From an uncultured Bacteroidales bacterium (GTDB lineage: Bacteria > Bacteroidota > Bacteroidia > Bacteroidales > UBA932), in assembly GCA_944323345.1 (NCBI GenBank), contig CALUSC010000002.1, positions 89,545-153,544 of the forward strand: DNA of 64,000 nucleotides, in the 5' to 3' direction. The translations under genes were made by a program, and so were the position numbers. The stretch's first letter is position 1; each line of letters opens with the position of its first letter. This document shows, one piece after another, positions 34,940 to 43,599 of the stretch. The notes below the pieces were generated by a model. The model was not told the DNA's origin and did not search any database. It saw only the letters and a list, made by a program, of their open reading frames with translations.

Positions 34940-34973
34940 CATTGCGGGACCGGAAGGACCCGGCCCCGCAATG
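34940..34973 (-). terminator. Hairpin at the 3' end of the BT1926-family gene
   Basis: CATTGCGGG-CCGG pairs with CCGG-CCCGCAATG (one bulge each side). It lies 30 bases beyond the stop of the minus-strand barrel gene; an A8 run on its far side would make it work better in the plus direction, so it may stop both transcripts. Confidence 0.65.
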
Positions 34974-35003
34974 AAAAAAAATCAATATGCAACTTCGTCT
35001 TCG

Positions 35004-35843
35004 TCAGAATCGGAATGCGAGTTTGAGTCTCGGCATAGTCAGCAACTTTATATTGTGATGAGCCGCACGATACGGGCCGAAACCGGAAGGATGAATCTCC
35101 ATCATGCTGTACTGGTACATGGCCGGGCATACCTCGGCACCGAGAATCAGGCCCGGAGCCAGGCTGTAATCGATACCGGCGACAATCCCGCCCTGGATCG
35201 CCCATACCTGCCCCGCTCTGTAAGTAGCTCTGTATAGCTCCACAGGCTCTCCTTCTGAAGTCTCCTCACCAGTAAACGGATAAGTAGCCTCCACTCTGGC
35301 CATCTGGAAACCGGTCACCACTCCGGCATAAGGAAGAATGCGCTTGTTGCCCGTGAAGAAATAGTAATTCGACCCGAGCTGAAGCTGGAATACATGATTC
35401 GTCTTCCCTAAAATATACTGCTGGTCAGGTATGGACATATCAGGTATGGAAAAATCGCCTTCGATGAAATCTTTCTTCGGAGTAAGATTTATGTTCATAC
35501 CGAACATCACGTTGACATCGAAATGCTCATGGACGAAAACGCCCACTTTCACCCCGACCATGTTGACGATACTGTTGCTATTCATATCACCCAGGTTCAG
35601 GAACATGGCCGGATCTCCGGACTGATTCCCGCTGAAGCCGCCGATGCCTATTCCGGTAGAATTATCCGCAGGAAGCAGATAGTCATACCCGCCCAGAGCA
35701 TCCTGCTCGAAGAATGTAGATGAACCCAGCAGAAGGTTCACCTGAATATCTCCGGCTTCCGGCCTCTCTATTTCGTTTCTCTGACCCCATGCGGTCAGAG
35801 AAACGAGAAGAGCGGCTATAATTATGAATAGTCTTGAATTCAT
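35004..35843 (-). CDS. BT1926-family outer-membrane beta-barrel protein
   Basis: A 279-residue protein with a signal peptide (cleavage near LTAWG) and a barrel that ends in LKLAFRF. Segments such as VNLLLGSSTFFEQDALGGYD, GVKVGVFVHEHFDVNVMFGM and LQLGSNYYFFTGNKRILPYA recall the BT1926 family. It starts 21 bases after the 962-residue lipoprotein and shares its promoter. It probably acts as the outer-membrane partner or anchor of that protein. In B. thetaiotaomicron the family namesake lies beside a gene I recall being described as a phase-variable surface-layer protein. Confidence 0.75.
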   Translation of the reverse strand: MNSRLFIIIAALLVSLTAWGQRNEIERPEAGDIQVNLLLGSSTFFEQDALGGYDYLLPADNSTGIGIGGFSGNQSGDPAMFLNLGDMNSNSIVNMVGVKVGVFVHEHFDVNVMFGMNINLTPKKDFIEGDFSIPDMSIPDQQYILGKTNHVFQLQLGSNYYFFTGNKRILPYAGVVTGFQMARVEATYPFTGEETSEGEPVELYRATYRAGQVWAIQGGIVAGIDYSLAPGLILGAEVCPAMYQYSMMEIHPSGFGPYRAAHHNIKLLTMPRLKLAFRF

Positions 35844-35864
35844 ATTCAGAAATTTAGTTTATAA

Positions 35865-38753
35865 CTAAGCTTCAGGAGTAGTTCCCGTATCTCCTCCTGA
35901 AGGAGTGTCATCTGCGCCCTGATCGTCATCTCCAGGAGTCTGGCCGTCGTCAGGAGTATCAGGATTTTCCGGTTCTTCAGGAAGGTCCGGCAGACCTGCG
36001 CCGCTGATGATGGATGCCATCAGATCCTTGAGAAGGCCGCTATAGAATTCATACTGCTCGGTCCAGTAATCATACTCAGCCTGCGCCTGTTCGAGGTCTA
36101 TTTCCGCTTCTTCTATTGCGTAAGCGGCATCATTTTCGCCGTTGTCATCGCCTGCCTTGAATCTGTCGAGATTGATCTGTGCCTGACGGAGTTCTTTTTC
36201 CTTCTCGGCAATGTCGTTCTCGATTTCGGAGATATATTCTTCGTATGCAGACTCAATCTCATCAGTTCCAGGAGTATAAGTTTCAGACTGACCAGGGAAT
36301 GTAACCTCGACACCTCCTATCAGATCTCCCAGCAAACCTGAAATCTTCTGAAGATCTCCTTTGGAATCAGTAAGGACGCTTACCTGAGACCAATCTATCA
36401 ATGGATCATCCATGGCAGCCGCCTCATCCGTTATGGCTTTTATCTCCTTATCCTTCGCCAGAATCATTTCAGCCACTTCCTTACTCTGGACAGTAAGATC
36501 GAGCAATGACTGATTGATATCCGCAGCAGCTACGCTCTTTTCACCTGAAAGCGCGACGTATTTGTCATAAATCTCTGTCAGGCTTTCCGAAAGTGCCTTG
36601 AAGCTATCCTGTTCGGCTATAACATCAGTAGGAATCTCTATGTATTTTTCAGCGTAGAAAATCCCGTACCAATCTGTATCTTCGATGCTATAAGTATCGC
36701 CGTATATGCTTACAATAGTCTTGTAGACATCAGTGCTTTCTTCAAAGGTAAAAGTCAAGTCGATAGAACCAGTATTAATAACAGGTATTACCTGAATCTG
36801 CTCTTTCAGCTCTTCAGGAATAGGATTTCTCATCCATTCCACACCGTAGAGATCCATTGATGTCCGATACCACTGCTGTGCAGGAGAAAAAGTTTTTATA
36901 GTCTCCAGATCCGGATTTGTAACAGCAGACTCAAACCATCCAGTATTAAAATAATTACCGGAAATAATGTCGTTAGAACTTGCATGAAAGAACGCTGATT
37001 GCGCCTTGCTGAAATCTATCGTAGCATTGTTCCATTTTTCATCTGTGAAATCCTTGTAGGTAAGGGTTCCGTCAGCCCAGATGGCCGACTGTCCGAATGC
37101 ACTTTCCCTTACAGACTGTTCGTTTCTGAAAGCAGTCATGAATGCACTTACTACATCGGCAGGAATCGGCGTTGCATTAGTGTTATATTCTTCATTGGCC
37201 TCATACAATGCATTATACGCTGTAGTCAGACTGTTCATCATGTCACCGTCGGAATGTTCATAACTGCCATGGTCGGCGTCATAAACTATTCCATACTCAT
37301 CCATCAACTTCAGGAAAGAGGTCTTGGAAGTGTTATACAGGGAGATTTTCTCATTATACTCTGCTTTCGCAGCATCGATGAAAGTCTTTCTGTAATTTAT
37401 CTTTTCCTGTTCCTGTGCCAACTGGTACTCTGAAAGGATATAATCATTGACAGGCTGCCATGAAGAATAATAGATCCTTATCTTATTCCTCATATTCCAG
37501 CCAAGCTGTCCGTCGTCATAGTACTCATCCACGAATTCAGGAAGGCCGAGAATGGTTCCGATAAAGAATATCTGGTCAAGATCGGTACCATTCATATTAT
37601 ACTGGGCATCGCGGACATCTCCCCAGTCGGAACTTACCGCCTTCGGTGCAGTCCAGGTATATGAATAAGGCGAAGAAGAAGAAGAATAATCGAAATAAAA
37701 TGAAGCATAATACCAGAAATATTCTACGGCGTCTTCAAACCAGGAATTGCCCCATATATAATCAGGGACTTCTATGGTTTCCTCTTCGGCAGCATCGCGG
37801 TAAAGGAGGGCCAATTCTTCCCGTGCAGCATTTATGTCCGTCGAGATATTGCTCTGCTGTTTTTGAAGTTCGATCTTTTCAGCCTCCAACGGTGCAGCCT
37901 CCTGTCTCTTTTCTTCAGCAGCGAGTTCAATCTCGTCTATCTGCCTCTGGACTTCATCTATCTGTCCGTCGACAGCTTCCTTTCTGGTAATCCAGTCCGA
38001 TGCTCCGCCTGTCAGATCTATCGCCTGTACAGCCTCAAGAAGTTCCTTGGCTTCAGCCAAAGCCAGTTCAGCGGATGTCACCTTTGCTGTCAGTTCGATC
38101 TCCCTGCCGGTTGCATCATAATCATATTTGGCATCGATAAGAGCCTGCTGTGCGTCTACCAGTTTGTCCTGGGCATCGTTGAGCGATCCGCGGACTTCTT
38201 CCACCTTATTGGTATAGTACTTCAACTGCTTCTTTTCATTTGCATTCAACTCTACAGTCGCAGCCTCGATCTGAGCCAGCACTGTCTGGTATGCATTTTC
38301 AGCCTCGGCAGTTGCAGCCTGGGCTTCAGCGAGTGCAGCCTTGTGATTCTCGGCCATCAGTTCCTTTTCATTGGCAAGTCTCTGCTGTTCGAGTTCCTGC
38401 TTGAGAAGCTCTGCCTGCAGCCACGCCAGCTGTACGGCACTGGCCTGCGCAGCTTCTGCTTCCTGAAGTTCGAGTTTGGTCTTTTCATAAGCCAGTTCGG
38501 CTTCAGCCAGCTCTACATCGATTTCTTTCAGTCTGTTATCAAGCTCCTGACCGGCCTTGATAGTTTCCTGAAGAGCAGCTTGGGCCTGTACGAGAGCGAT
38601 TTCCGCAGTTTTGTACTGGGCTTCAGCCTTGATAAGTTCGGACTTTGCATTACGTAGGTTCTCAATGCCTGCCGGCTCCTCGTTCTGCAAACATGAGGAC
38701 AGCGTAAAAATAGCCGCTGCACCAACCATCAGTAGAAGAATGGTTCTTTTCAT
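35865..38753 (-). CDS. Large coiled-coil surface lipoprotein, possibly phase-variable
   Basis: A 962-residue lipoprotein: lipobox FTLSSC puts the lipidated cysteine at residue 21. Residues about 28-325 are almost unbroken heptad-like helix rich in alanine, glutamate and glutamine (SELIKAEAQYKTAEIALVQA and so on). The middle part (about 330-760) is globular and rich in tyrosine and tryptophan. A second coiled coil (about 770-915) precedes a proline/aspartate/glycine tail (PEEPENPDTPDDGQTPGDDD) resembling a wall-spanning or low-complexity end. It is first in a two-gene unit with the BT1926-family barrel. Its promoter holds a G9 tract. A surface-layer or stalk-like role is inferred. Confidence 0.85.
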   Translation of the reverse strand: MKRTILLLMVGAAAIFTLSSCLQNEEPAGIENLRNAKSELIKAEAQYKTAEIALVQAQAALQETIKAGQELDNRLKEIDVELAEAELAYEKTKLELQEAEAAQASAVQLAWLQAELLKQELEQQRLANEKELMAENHKAALAEAQAATAEAENAYQTVLAQIEAATVELNANEKKQLKYYTNKVEEVRGSLNDAQDKLVDAQQALIDAKYDYDATGREIELTAKVTSAELALAEAKELLEAVQAIDLTGGASDWITRKEAVDGQIDEVQRQIDEIELAAEEKRQEAAPLEAEKIELQKQQSNISTDINAAREELALLYRDAAEEETIEVPDYIWGNSWFEDAVEYFWYYASFYFDYSSSSSPYSYTWTAPKAVSSDWGDVRDAQYNMNGTDLDQIFFIGTILGLPEFVDEYYDDGQLGWNMRNKIRIYYSSWQPVNDYILSEYQLAQEQEKINYRKTFIDAAKAEYNEKISLYNTSKTSFLKLMDEYGIVYDADHGSYEHSDGDMMNSLTTAYNALYEANEEYNTNATPIPADVVSAFMTAFRNEQSVRESAFGQSAIWADGTLTYKDFTDEKWNNATIDFSKAQSAFFHASSNDIISGNYFNTGWFESAVTNPDLETIKTFSPAQQWYRTSMDLYGVEWMRNPIPEELKEQIQVIPVINTGSIDLTFTFEESTDVYKTIVSIYGDTYSIEDTDWYGIFYAEKYIEIPTDVIAEQDSFKALSESLTEIYDKYVALSGEKSVAAADINQSLLDLTVQSKEVAEMILAKDKEIKAITDEAAAMDDPLIDWSQVSVLTDSKGDLQKISGLLGDLIGGVEVTFPGQSETYTPGTDEIESAYEEYISEIENDIAEKEKELRQAQINLDRFKAGDDNGENDAAYAIEEAEIDLEQAQAEYDYWTEQYEFYSGLLKDLMASIISGAGLPDLPEEPENPDTPDDGQTPGDDDQGADDTPSGGDTGTTPEA

Positions 38754-38781
38754 AATTTGAGGGATTAGTTATTAATTTTAG

Positions 38782-38845
38782 GGAGTCCAGAAACTCCACA
38801 CACACAATTTCTTCAAATATAATAATTACCCCCCCCCATTCCAAA
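38782..38845 (-). promoter_or_regulatory. Promoter with a G9 tract in its spacer
   Basis: On the minus strand TTTG (38842-38845) and TATATTTG (38814-38821) are both perfect boxes; the 20-base spacer contains nine G's in a row (38829-38837). With eight G's the spacing would be the canonical 19. The untranslated leader then has a (TG)5 repeat (38797-38806) and a GGAGT/ACTCC hairpin (38782-38797). Confidence 0.8.
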
Positions 38846-38929
38846 ATATTTTTTCAGTTTTTTCCGGAAAAATTTTAATATTGTATTTGTTTAACTTCAT
38901 CGTTCCGGTTGACTTTCCCGATACGAATA

Positions 38930-38964
38930 AAGGCTAACTCAGTATCAACCACTGAATTAGCCTT
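38930..38964 (-). terminator. Terminator after the two tRNA-Lys genes
   Basis: AAGGCTAACTCAGT pairs with ACTGAATTAGCCTT (one mismatch, seven-base loop). On the minus strand it follows the tRNA by nine bases and continues into TTTATT. Confidence 0.8.
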
Positions 38965-38972
38965 TAAAAACG

Positions 38973-39045
38973 TGCTCCCTCAGGGGCTCGAACCCTGGAC
39001 CCCAACATTAAGAGTGTCGTGCTCTACCAACTGAGCTAAGGAAGC
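38973..39045 (-). tRNA. tRNA-Lys (anticodon CTT)
   Basis: Acceptor GCTTCCT with AGGGAGC, D stem GCTC/GAGC, anticodon loop CTCTTAA (CTT), T loop GTTCGAG. CCA is not encoded. Confidence 0.95.
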
Positions 39046-39079
39046 AGAATTTCAAATACTGTCCGGGACAGCATCCTTG

Positions 39080-39152
39080 TGATCCGTTTGGGATTCGAAC
39101 CCAAGACCCCAACATTAAAAGTGTTGTGCTCTACCAGCTGAGCTAACGAATC
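39080..39152 (-). tRNA. tRNA-Lys (anticodon TTT)
   Basis: Acceptor GATTCGT with ACGGATC, anticodon loop CTTTTAA (TTT), T loop GTTCGAA; no encoded CCA. The anticodon arm is nearly the same as in the neighbouring CTT tRNA while the acceptor and T stems differ, so the pair is not a recent copy. Confidence 0.95.
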
Positions 39153-39199
39153 TTCCCATTTTCCCGAATCAGAAACATACTATTCCCGAATTGGGATTG

Positions 39200-39231
39200 C
39201 AAAGGTATGTCTTTCTCCTGAATTATCCAAA
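39200..39231 (-). promoter_or_regulatory. Promoter of the tRNA-Lys pair
   Basis: On the minus strand TTTG (39228-39231), 20 bases, TACCTTTG (39200-39207). It shows that a 20-base spacer occurs in this genome at a stable-RNA promoter. Confidence 0.75.
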
Positions 39232-39262
39232 TTTTATTTGATTATTTTTCTAAAACCTGATA

Positions 39263-40345
39263 TCAAAGTTCAACCAGCTCTTTCAGAATCATTCTTCTGG
39301 CAGAACGGGCCCATTCAGGGAAAGCCTCTACCGGCCTGAACTTCTCGGAAAATTCCAGCAGGGCAGAAAGGTCAAAGAAATCAGAAGAAATACCGGCACC
39401 TGCACTGACAGCATCATACGCATTGCATTTCTGCTCTATATGAGACGGGACCATCAGAATAGGCTTGCCCAGATACATGGCTTCGCATACGGATTCGAAT
39501 CCCGCAGTACTGGCATACGCCATACATCCGGCCATCTGACGGAGAAATTCCATATCATCCAGCAGATAAAAACTCAGCGTATCGTCTATCTTTTTCACAG
39601 GCCCCTCCGACCATTTGTCCCAGAAAAACCTCAGCTCCACGTCAGGATGCTCCGAATGCCATTTCATCACATCTTCCGAAAACCCGGAGTTCAGCATATA
39701 TCCGTGAATATAACGGCCGGAAACAGGAACGGTATCCAGCACAGCCTCACGAAGGATAGGCGGAACTACCCTGATATGCCTTTCCGCATCATCCGCCATT
39801 TCACGGAAAGAAAGCGCAAGCTTCTTGCAAGCCCCGATGGATGTTATTCTCGTGAAAATCATCAGCCCTTCCGTCCCGGCTATCCCCGAATCATTCATGC
39901 GGAACCCGTCATGATGGAACAGATACTGGTGTCCTATACTGATATTCGGTATGTCTATCTTGAAATTAAAATAAGCGATACCGGTCAGAAGCTCATAGAA
40001 ATTGACGACGACATCAGCTCCGGAAGCCCGTATCGCATCTTTCAGGAACATTATGCTCTTCAAGTACTGCGGAAACTTTTCCACATTATACAGTACGCTT
40101 TTAAGCATATTCACAGTACGGTTCTCCGCAGACGGCTGGAAATTCACGCTGTCGAACTGCCTAATCGGCGCGGAAACCCCCTTCACAAAGAAATCGGGAA
40201 GCTGCCTCGCCTGGCTTCTGCCTACCAGCATTCCTACCACCTGATGACCGTTTTCAGACAAGAGTTTCTCCAGAGCCATCGCCTGAGTCAGATGCCCCCT
40301 GCCCTCGCCCTGTACTATAAACAAATATTTCAAACCGCGTCCCAT
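39263..40345 (-). CDS. MJ1255/VC2487-like glycosyltransferase
   Basis: A 360-residue GT-B-type enzyme. The start KYLFIVQGEGRGHLTQAMAL is the nucleotide-sugar glycosyltransferase loop of the MurG/GT28-like group, and the C-terminal donor motif is AYASTAGFESVCEAMYLGKP followed by MVPSHIEQKCNA. In Bacteroidetes this family is commonly paired with the UDP-2,3-diacylglucosamine pyrophosphatase-like gene, as here (seven-base gap). Role probably in lipid A or surface glycolipid synthesis at the inner membrane; sugar not known. Last gene of the manC unit. Confidence 0.82.
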   Translation of the reverse strand: MGRGLKYLFIVQGEGRGHLTQAMALEKLLSENGHQVVGMLVGRSQARQLPDFFVKGVSAPIRQFDSVNFQPSAENRTVNMLKSVLYNVEKFPQYLKSIMFLKDAIRASGADVVVNFYELLTGIAYFNFKIDIPNISIGHQYLFHHDGFRMNDSGIAGTEGLMIFTRITSIGACKKLALSFREMADDAERHIRVVPPILREAVLDTVPVSGRYIHGYMLNSGFSEDVMKWHSEHPDVELRFFWDKWSEGPVKKIDDTLSFYLLDDMEFLRQMAGCMAYASTAGFESVCEAMYLGKPILMVPSHIEQKCNAYDAVSAGAGISSDFFDLSALLEFSEKFRPVEAFPEWARSARRMILKELVEL

Positions 40346-40352
40346 AACCGAA

Positions 40353-41111
40353 TCAGAGATATTCTTCCCTGTATTTCATTATTCTCCAGTTTCCCTGCTC
40401 GTCTTCGAGCAATGCAGACATGGATTCCACCCAGTCCCCGGAATTCAGATACCGGATTCCGTCGATCATCCTGTCCTCCGGATAATGAATATGTCCGCAG
40501 ATGACACCGTCGCAGCGCTTGGACCTGGCCAGATCCGCAAGCATTTTCTCAAACCCGGAAATAAATGAAACCGCCTGCTTAACCTTATGCTTTATCGCCT
40601 GCGACAGGGAAAAATACGGTTTTCCCTGCCTGCTTCTGAACCTGTTGTAGATGCTGTTGAACCTGAGCAGGGCCGTATAGCTGACATCTCCGAGCTTTGC
40701 CAGCCACTCCATCTTGGATGTCACACTGTCGAAGACATCTCCGTGCGTCACGAAATAGCGGTGCTCGCCGGACTCCAGAATATAATCCTGGAGGATACTG
40801 ATATTGCCGAGGGTCACCGGCACGAGATTGTCCAGAAAATCGTCATGATTTCCCCTGAGATATACCACGTCCGTATCATATTCCTCCATCATCTTCATAA
40901 TGACATTGGCGAATCTGGTATATTCCGGGCTCCAACGTTTGTCCGCCGACTTTTTCTGCAGCTGCCAGCCGTCTATGATATCTCCGTTAAGTATGAGACG
41001 GCTGCACTCGACTTTCTCCAGGAAATCGGCGGCCTCCTTCACCTTGGAATGTGCCGATCCTATATGGACATCCGAAATGATGACAGTCCTGTAATGTTTT
41101 CTATCTTCCAT
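40353..41111 (-). CDS. LpxH-like metallophosphoesterase
   Basis: A 252-residue calcineurin-fold phosphoesterase with all metal ligands: IISDVHIGSAHS, LNGDIIDGW, LRGNHDDF, THGDVFD and CGHIHYPE. The family hydrolyses UDP-2,3-diacylglucosamine to lipid X in lipid A synthesis, and this length and the GNHDDFL phrase fit its LpxH2-type branch; other substrates are possible. It starts six bases after manC and precedes the glycosyltransferase. Confidence 0.88.
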   Translation of the reverse strand: MEDRKHYRTVIISDVHIGSAHSKVKEAADFLEKVECSRLILNGDIIDGWQLQKKSADKRWSPEYTRFANVIMKMMEEYDTDVVYLRGNHDDFLDNLVPVTLGNISILQDYILESGEHRYFVTHGDVFDSVTSKMEWLAKLGDVSYTALLRFNSIYNRFRSRQGKPYFSLSQAIKHKVKQAVSFISGFEKMLADLARSKRCDGVICGHIHYPEDRMIDGIRYLNSGDWVESMSALLEDEQGNWRIMKYREEYL

Positions 41112-41117
41112 AACAGC

Positions 41118-42173
41118 CTATTTCTTAGCCGAATATTCCTTGATATGCTGCTCGTCGGCCAGCCTGCACACCAGCAGGGTGCCGTCCTTTTCCGCCACGA
41201 CATATCCGTCAAGCCCCTCCAATACCGCCATTTTCACGGATGGCAGATGCACCATGCAGTCCCTGCAGCCAAAAATCCTGACATCCCCGCCGCTTACCAC
41301 GGCATTCCCGTTCAGGTCGCGTCCGATATGGGTCCGGACTGATCCCCAGCTTCCCAGGTCACTCCACCCCAGATCGGCGGCCGTCACATATATGTCCGGC
41401 GACTTCTCCATCACCGCATAATCTATGGATATCTTTTCGCACTGCGGGAAAAATTCCTTCAGCGCCTCCGCTTCCCTGTCCGTATACAGATACGGGGCAA
41501 GACAGTCCATCGCCTGCGCTATACCGGGAGCGAACTTTCTGAATTGGGAAACTATGATCGCTGCCTTCCACACGAAGATGCCGGCATTCCAGAAATAATT
41601 CCCCTCGGAAAGATACCTGCGGGCGGTAGCCAGATCCGGTTTTTCCTTGAACGCCTTCACTTTCACGATTTTCCCGCAATCAGCCGCATCGGCGCATATA
41701 TATCCGTAGCCGGTTTCAGGACGTGTCGGGACAATACCGACAGTAACTATGGCCGACTCCTTCTCCGTAAAATCGAGAGCCGCCCCGATGACCCGTCCGA
41801 ACATGCCCGTATCAAGTACCAGAGCATCAGCCGGAGTCACCACGATATTCGCGTCCGGGTACATCGACATTATCTTCCAGCAGGAATAAGCGATGCACGG
41901 AGCAGTATTGCGGGGCTCCGGCTCCGCAAGGATATTTTCATCCGGGATTTCCGGCAGCTGGGCCCTGACCATGTCCACATATCCGGCAGACGTCACTACC
42001 CAGAAACGGGACATGCCGCACACAGGCCTGAACCTGTCTGCCGTAAGCTGGAGCAGGGACTTCCCCACCCCCAACATGTCGATAAACTGCTTCGGGGATT
42101 CCGGTGTACTGGCCGGCCACAGCCTGCTGCCGATACCTCCGGCCATTATCACTACATGAGTATTCTTTCCCAT
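41118..42173 (-). CDS. manC: Mannose-1-phosphate guanylyltransferase
   Basis: A 351-residue nucleotidyltransferase that makes GDP-mannose from GTP and mannose 1-phosphate. The GTP-binding loop is MAGGIGSRLWPAS with the following PKQF; further motifs are NILAEPEPRNTAPCIAYSCW, FKEKPD and WNAGIFVWK, with DLGWSDLGSWGS near the C-terminus. No fused phosphomannose isomerase domain. GDP-mannose feeds mannose, fucose or rhamnose in surface glycans. First gene of the manC-LpxH-like-glycosyltransferase unit. Confidence 0.94.
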   Translation of the reverse strand: MGKNTHVVIMAGGIGSRLWPASTPESPKQFIDMLGVGKSLLQLTADRFRPVCGMSRFWVVTSAGYVDMVRAQLPEIPDENILAEPEPRNTAPCIAYSCWKIMSMYPDANIVVTPADALVLDTGMFGRVIGAALDFTEKESAIVTVGIVPTRPETGYGYICADAADCGKIVKVKAFKEKPDLATARRYLSEGNYFWNAGIFVWKAAIIVSQFRKFAPGIAQAMDCLAPYLYTDREAEALKEFFPQCEKISIDYAVMEKSPDIYVTAADLGWSDLGSWGSVRTHIGRDLNGNAVVSGGDVRIFGCRDCMVHLPSVKMAVLEGLDGYVVAEKDGTLLVCRLADEQHIKEYSAKK

Positions 42174-42213
42174 AAAATAACAAAAAGGATATGCCCTGTC
42201 GCGGACACATCCT

Positions 42214-42244
42214 CAAATATAACCATTTTTTCCGTTTCACCAAC
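42214..42244 (-). promoter_or_regulatory. Promoter of manC
   Basis: On the minus strand GTTG (42241-42244, three of four), 19 bases, TATATTTG (42214-42221), about 40 bases before the manC ATG. Confidence 0.6.
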
Positions 42245-42279
42245 CCGCAAACTGTACAACTTCCGGGAAAAGCAGAAAA

Positions 42280-42882
42280 TCAGAACGAAACGCCCAGCTT
42301 GAAACCGGCATTGTTCAGGCCTCCGATACCGAATGCCCCGCTTCTGTTCGTAGCATGGCTGTAATACACCGAAAGCTGAAGACCGAGATTGCTTTTGTTG
42401 AACGGATGCAACACTACTCCAGCCTCCGGGGAAACATAAAATCCCCACTGGCTGTCACGGACACCATATACTGAAAACAACTGGTATTCCCTCGCATAAT
42501 TGGCCCCCAGCTTGGCCTCCACATACGGCTGTACCTTCTTCCATGCGAACCTGTACCGCAGAGTGGCCCCGAACGGAATCTGATACAGGGAATGATACTT
42601 GTCCGTAGTCACTGCAGTTCCGCTGTCCGGCATATATGTGGTCTTCGGGAAATATTCGTTATTCGTATTGAAACTTGCGAATACGCCGGCCGCCACCCTC
42701 GGCAGGAAATAATATCCGCCTTCCAGATAGCCTCCCCATCCGGATGCATTCCTGGAAAATCCGTTGGAGAACGCTCCGTTGAACTGCCATCCGGCATCCA
42801 CATAATAGCGTCTTCCCACCTGGGCGTCCATATTGATTGCCGTGGCAATCACGGCTATTGCGATAATAATCATCTTTTTCAT
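42280..42882 (-). CDS. Small outer-membrane beta-barrel protein
   Basis: A 200-residue protein with a signal peptide (cleavage near MDAQV) and eight-strand-barrel character: GWGGYLEGGYYFLPRVAAGV, ATLRYRFAWKKVQPYVEAKL, PEAGVVLHPFNKSNLGLQLS and the terminal FKLGVSF. It resembles OmpX/OmpW-like small barrels common in Bacteroidetes. Third gene of a DUF4251-DUF4136-barrel set with short gaps. No specific function seen. Confidence 0.8.
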   Translation of the reverse strand: MKKMIIIAIAVIATAINMDAQVGRRYYVDAGWQFNGAFSNGFSRNASGWGGYLEGGYYFLPRVAAGVFASFNTNNEYFPKTTYMPDSGTAVTTDKYHSLYQIPFGATLRYRFAWKKVQPYVEAKLGANYAREYQLFSVYGVRDSQWGFYVSPEAGVVLHPFNKSNLGLQLSVYYSHATNRSGAFGIGGLNNAGFKLGVSF

Positions 42883-42907
42883 CTCATTTCCTCCTGAATA
42901 TTTGTTA

Positions 42908-43558
42908 TCACTCGGATATCCTGGACAGATACGGCGACTGAGCGAACGCCTGCCGTATGGCCGTCATGAATCTGGCATAATCCGTACGTGCGGAACCGGC
43001 ATTGCCGTTGATCATGCAGCTCCACAGCACCGGAATACGTTCATCTTCGCCGGAAGCAGCCGTAAGATCCGCCATGTCTGCCATCAGGGAATGTGTGGAA
43101 AACTCGTACATGACAGGATATGGATAATACCATCCGCCGCCCCATGCGCCCCAGTAATAAGATGACCAATAGCCTGGGTAATCAAGCCACCAGTAAGGGT
43201 CAACATAGTCTATATAATAATCGGTATCAGCTACATAAGTCAGCTGTATCCCAAGATCGGCCTTTTCTTTCTCGTCGACCGGCACATACTCGAACCCGTT
43301 TTCTTCCATCATCTGCCTGTATGCCCCTACAAGTTCGTCCGTAAACGAATTGCGGACTTTTTCGCCGGCAAGGCGCGACTGCAGGACGACAACGCTGTCC
43401 GCTACAGTAAAGCTTGCATATTTACTGAAATCCGTTCCCTCCGCATAAGAAGTGGAAACCAGGAATTCCCCGTCCGCATCCACTACCGACGGCATCTTCT
43501 GGCATGAAGGGAATACCAATGCGGCTGCCGCCAATGCTGAAACAACTATTTTTTTCAT
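42908..43558 (-). CDS. DUF4136 family lipoprotein
   Basis: A 216-residue lipoprotein (lipobox LVFPSC). FSKYASFTVADSV near residue 45, then a middle segment rich in tyrosine and tryptophan (YWWLDYPGYWSSYYWGAWGG) and the end YARFMTAIRQAFAQSPYL are typical of DUF4136. Function unknown; such proteins are periplasmic or outer-membrane lipoproteins. It lies between the DUF4251 gene and the small barrel. Confidence 0.83.
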   Translation of the reverse strand: MKKIVVSALAAAALVFPSCQKMPSVVDADGEFLVSTSYAEGTDFSKYASFTVADSVVVLQSRLAGEKVRNSFTDELVGAYRQMMEENGFEYVPVDEKEKADLGIQLTYVADTDYYIDYVDPYWWLDYPGYWSSYYWGAWGGGWYYPYPVMYEFSTHSLMADMADLTAASGEDERIPVLWSCMINGNAGSARTDYARFMTAIRQAFAQSPYLSRISE

Positions 43559-43599
43559 TTCCTTTCCTGTTTAAATTCAAATCGATGAAACACACAATA

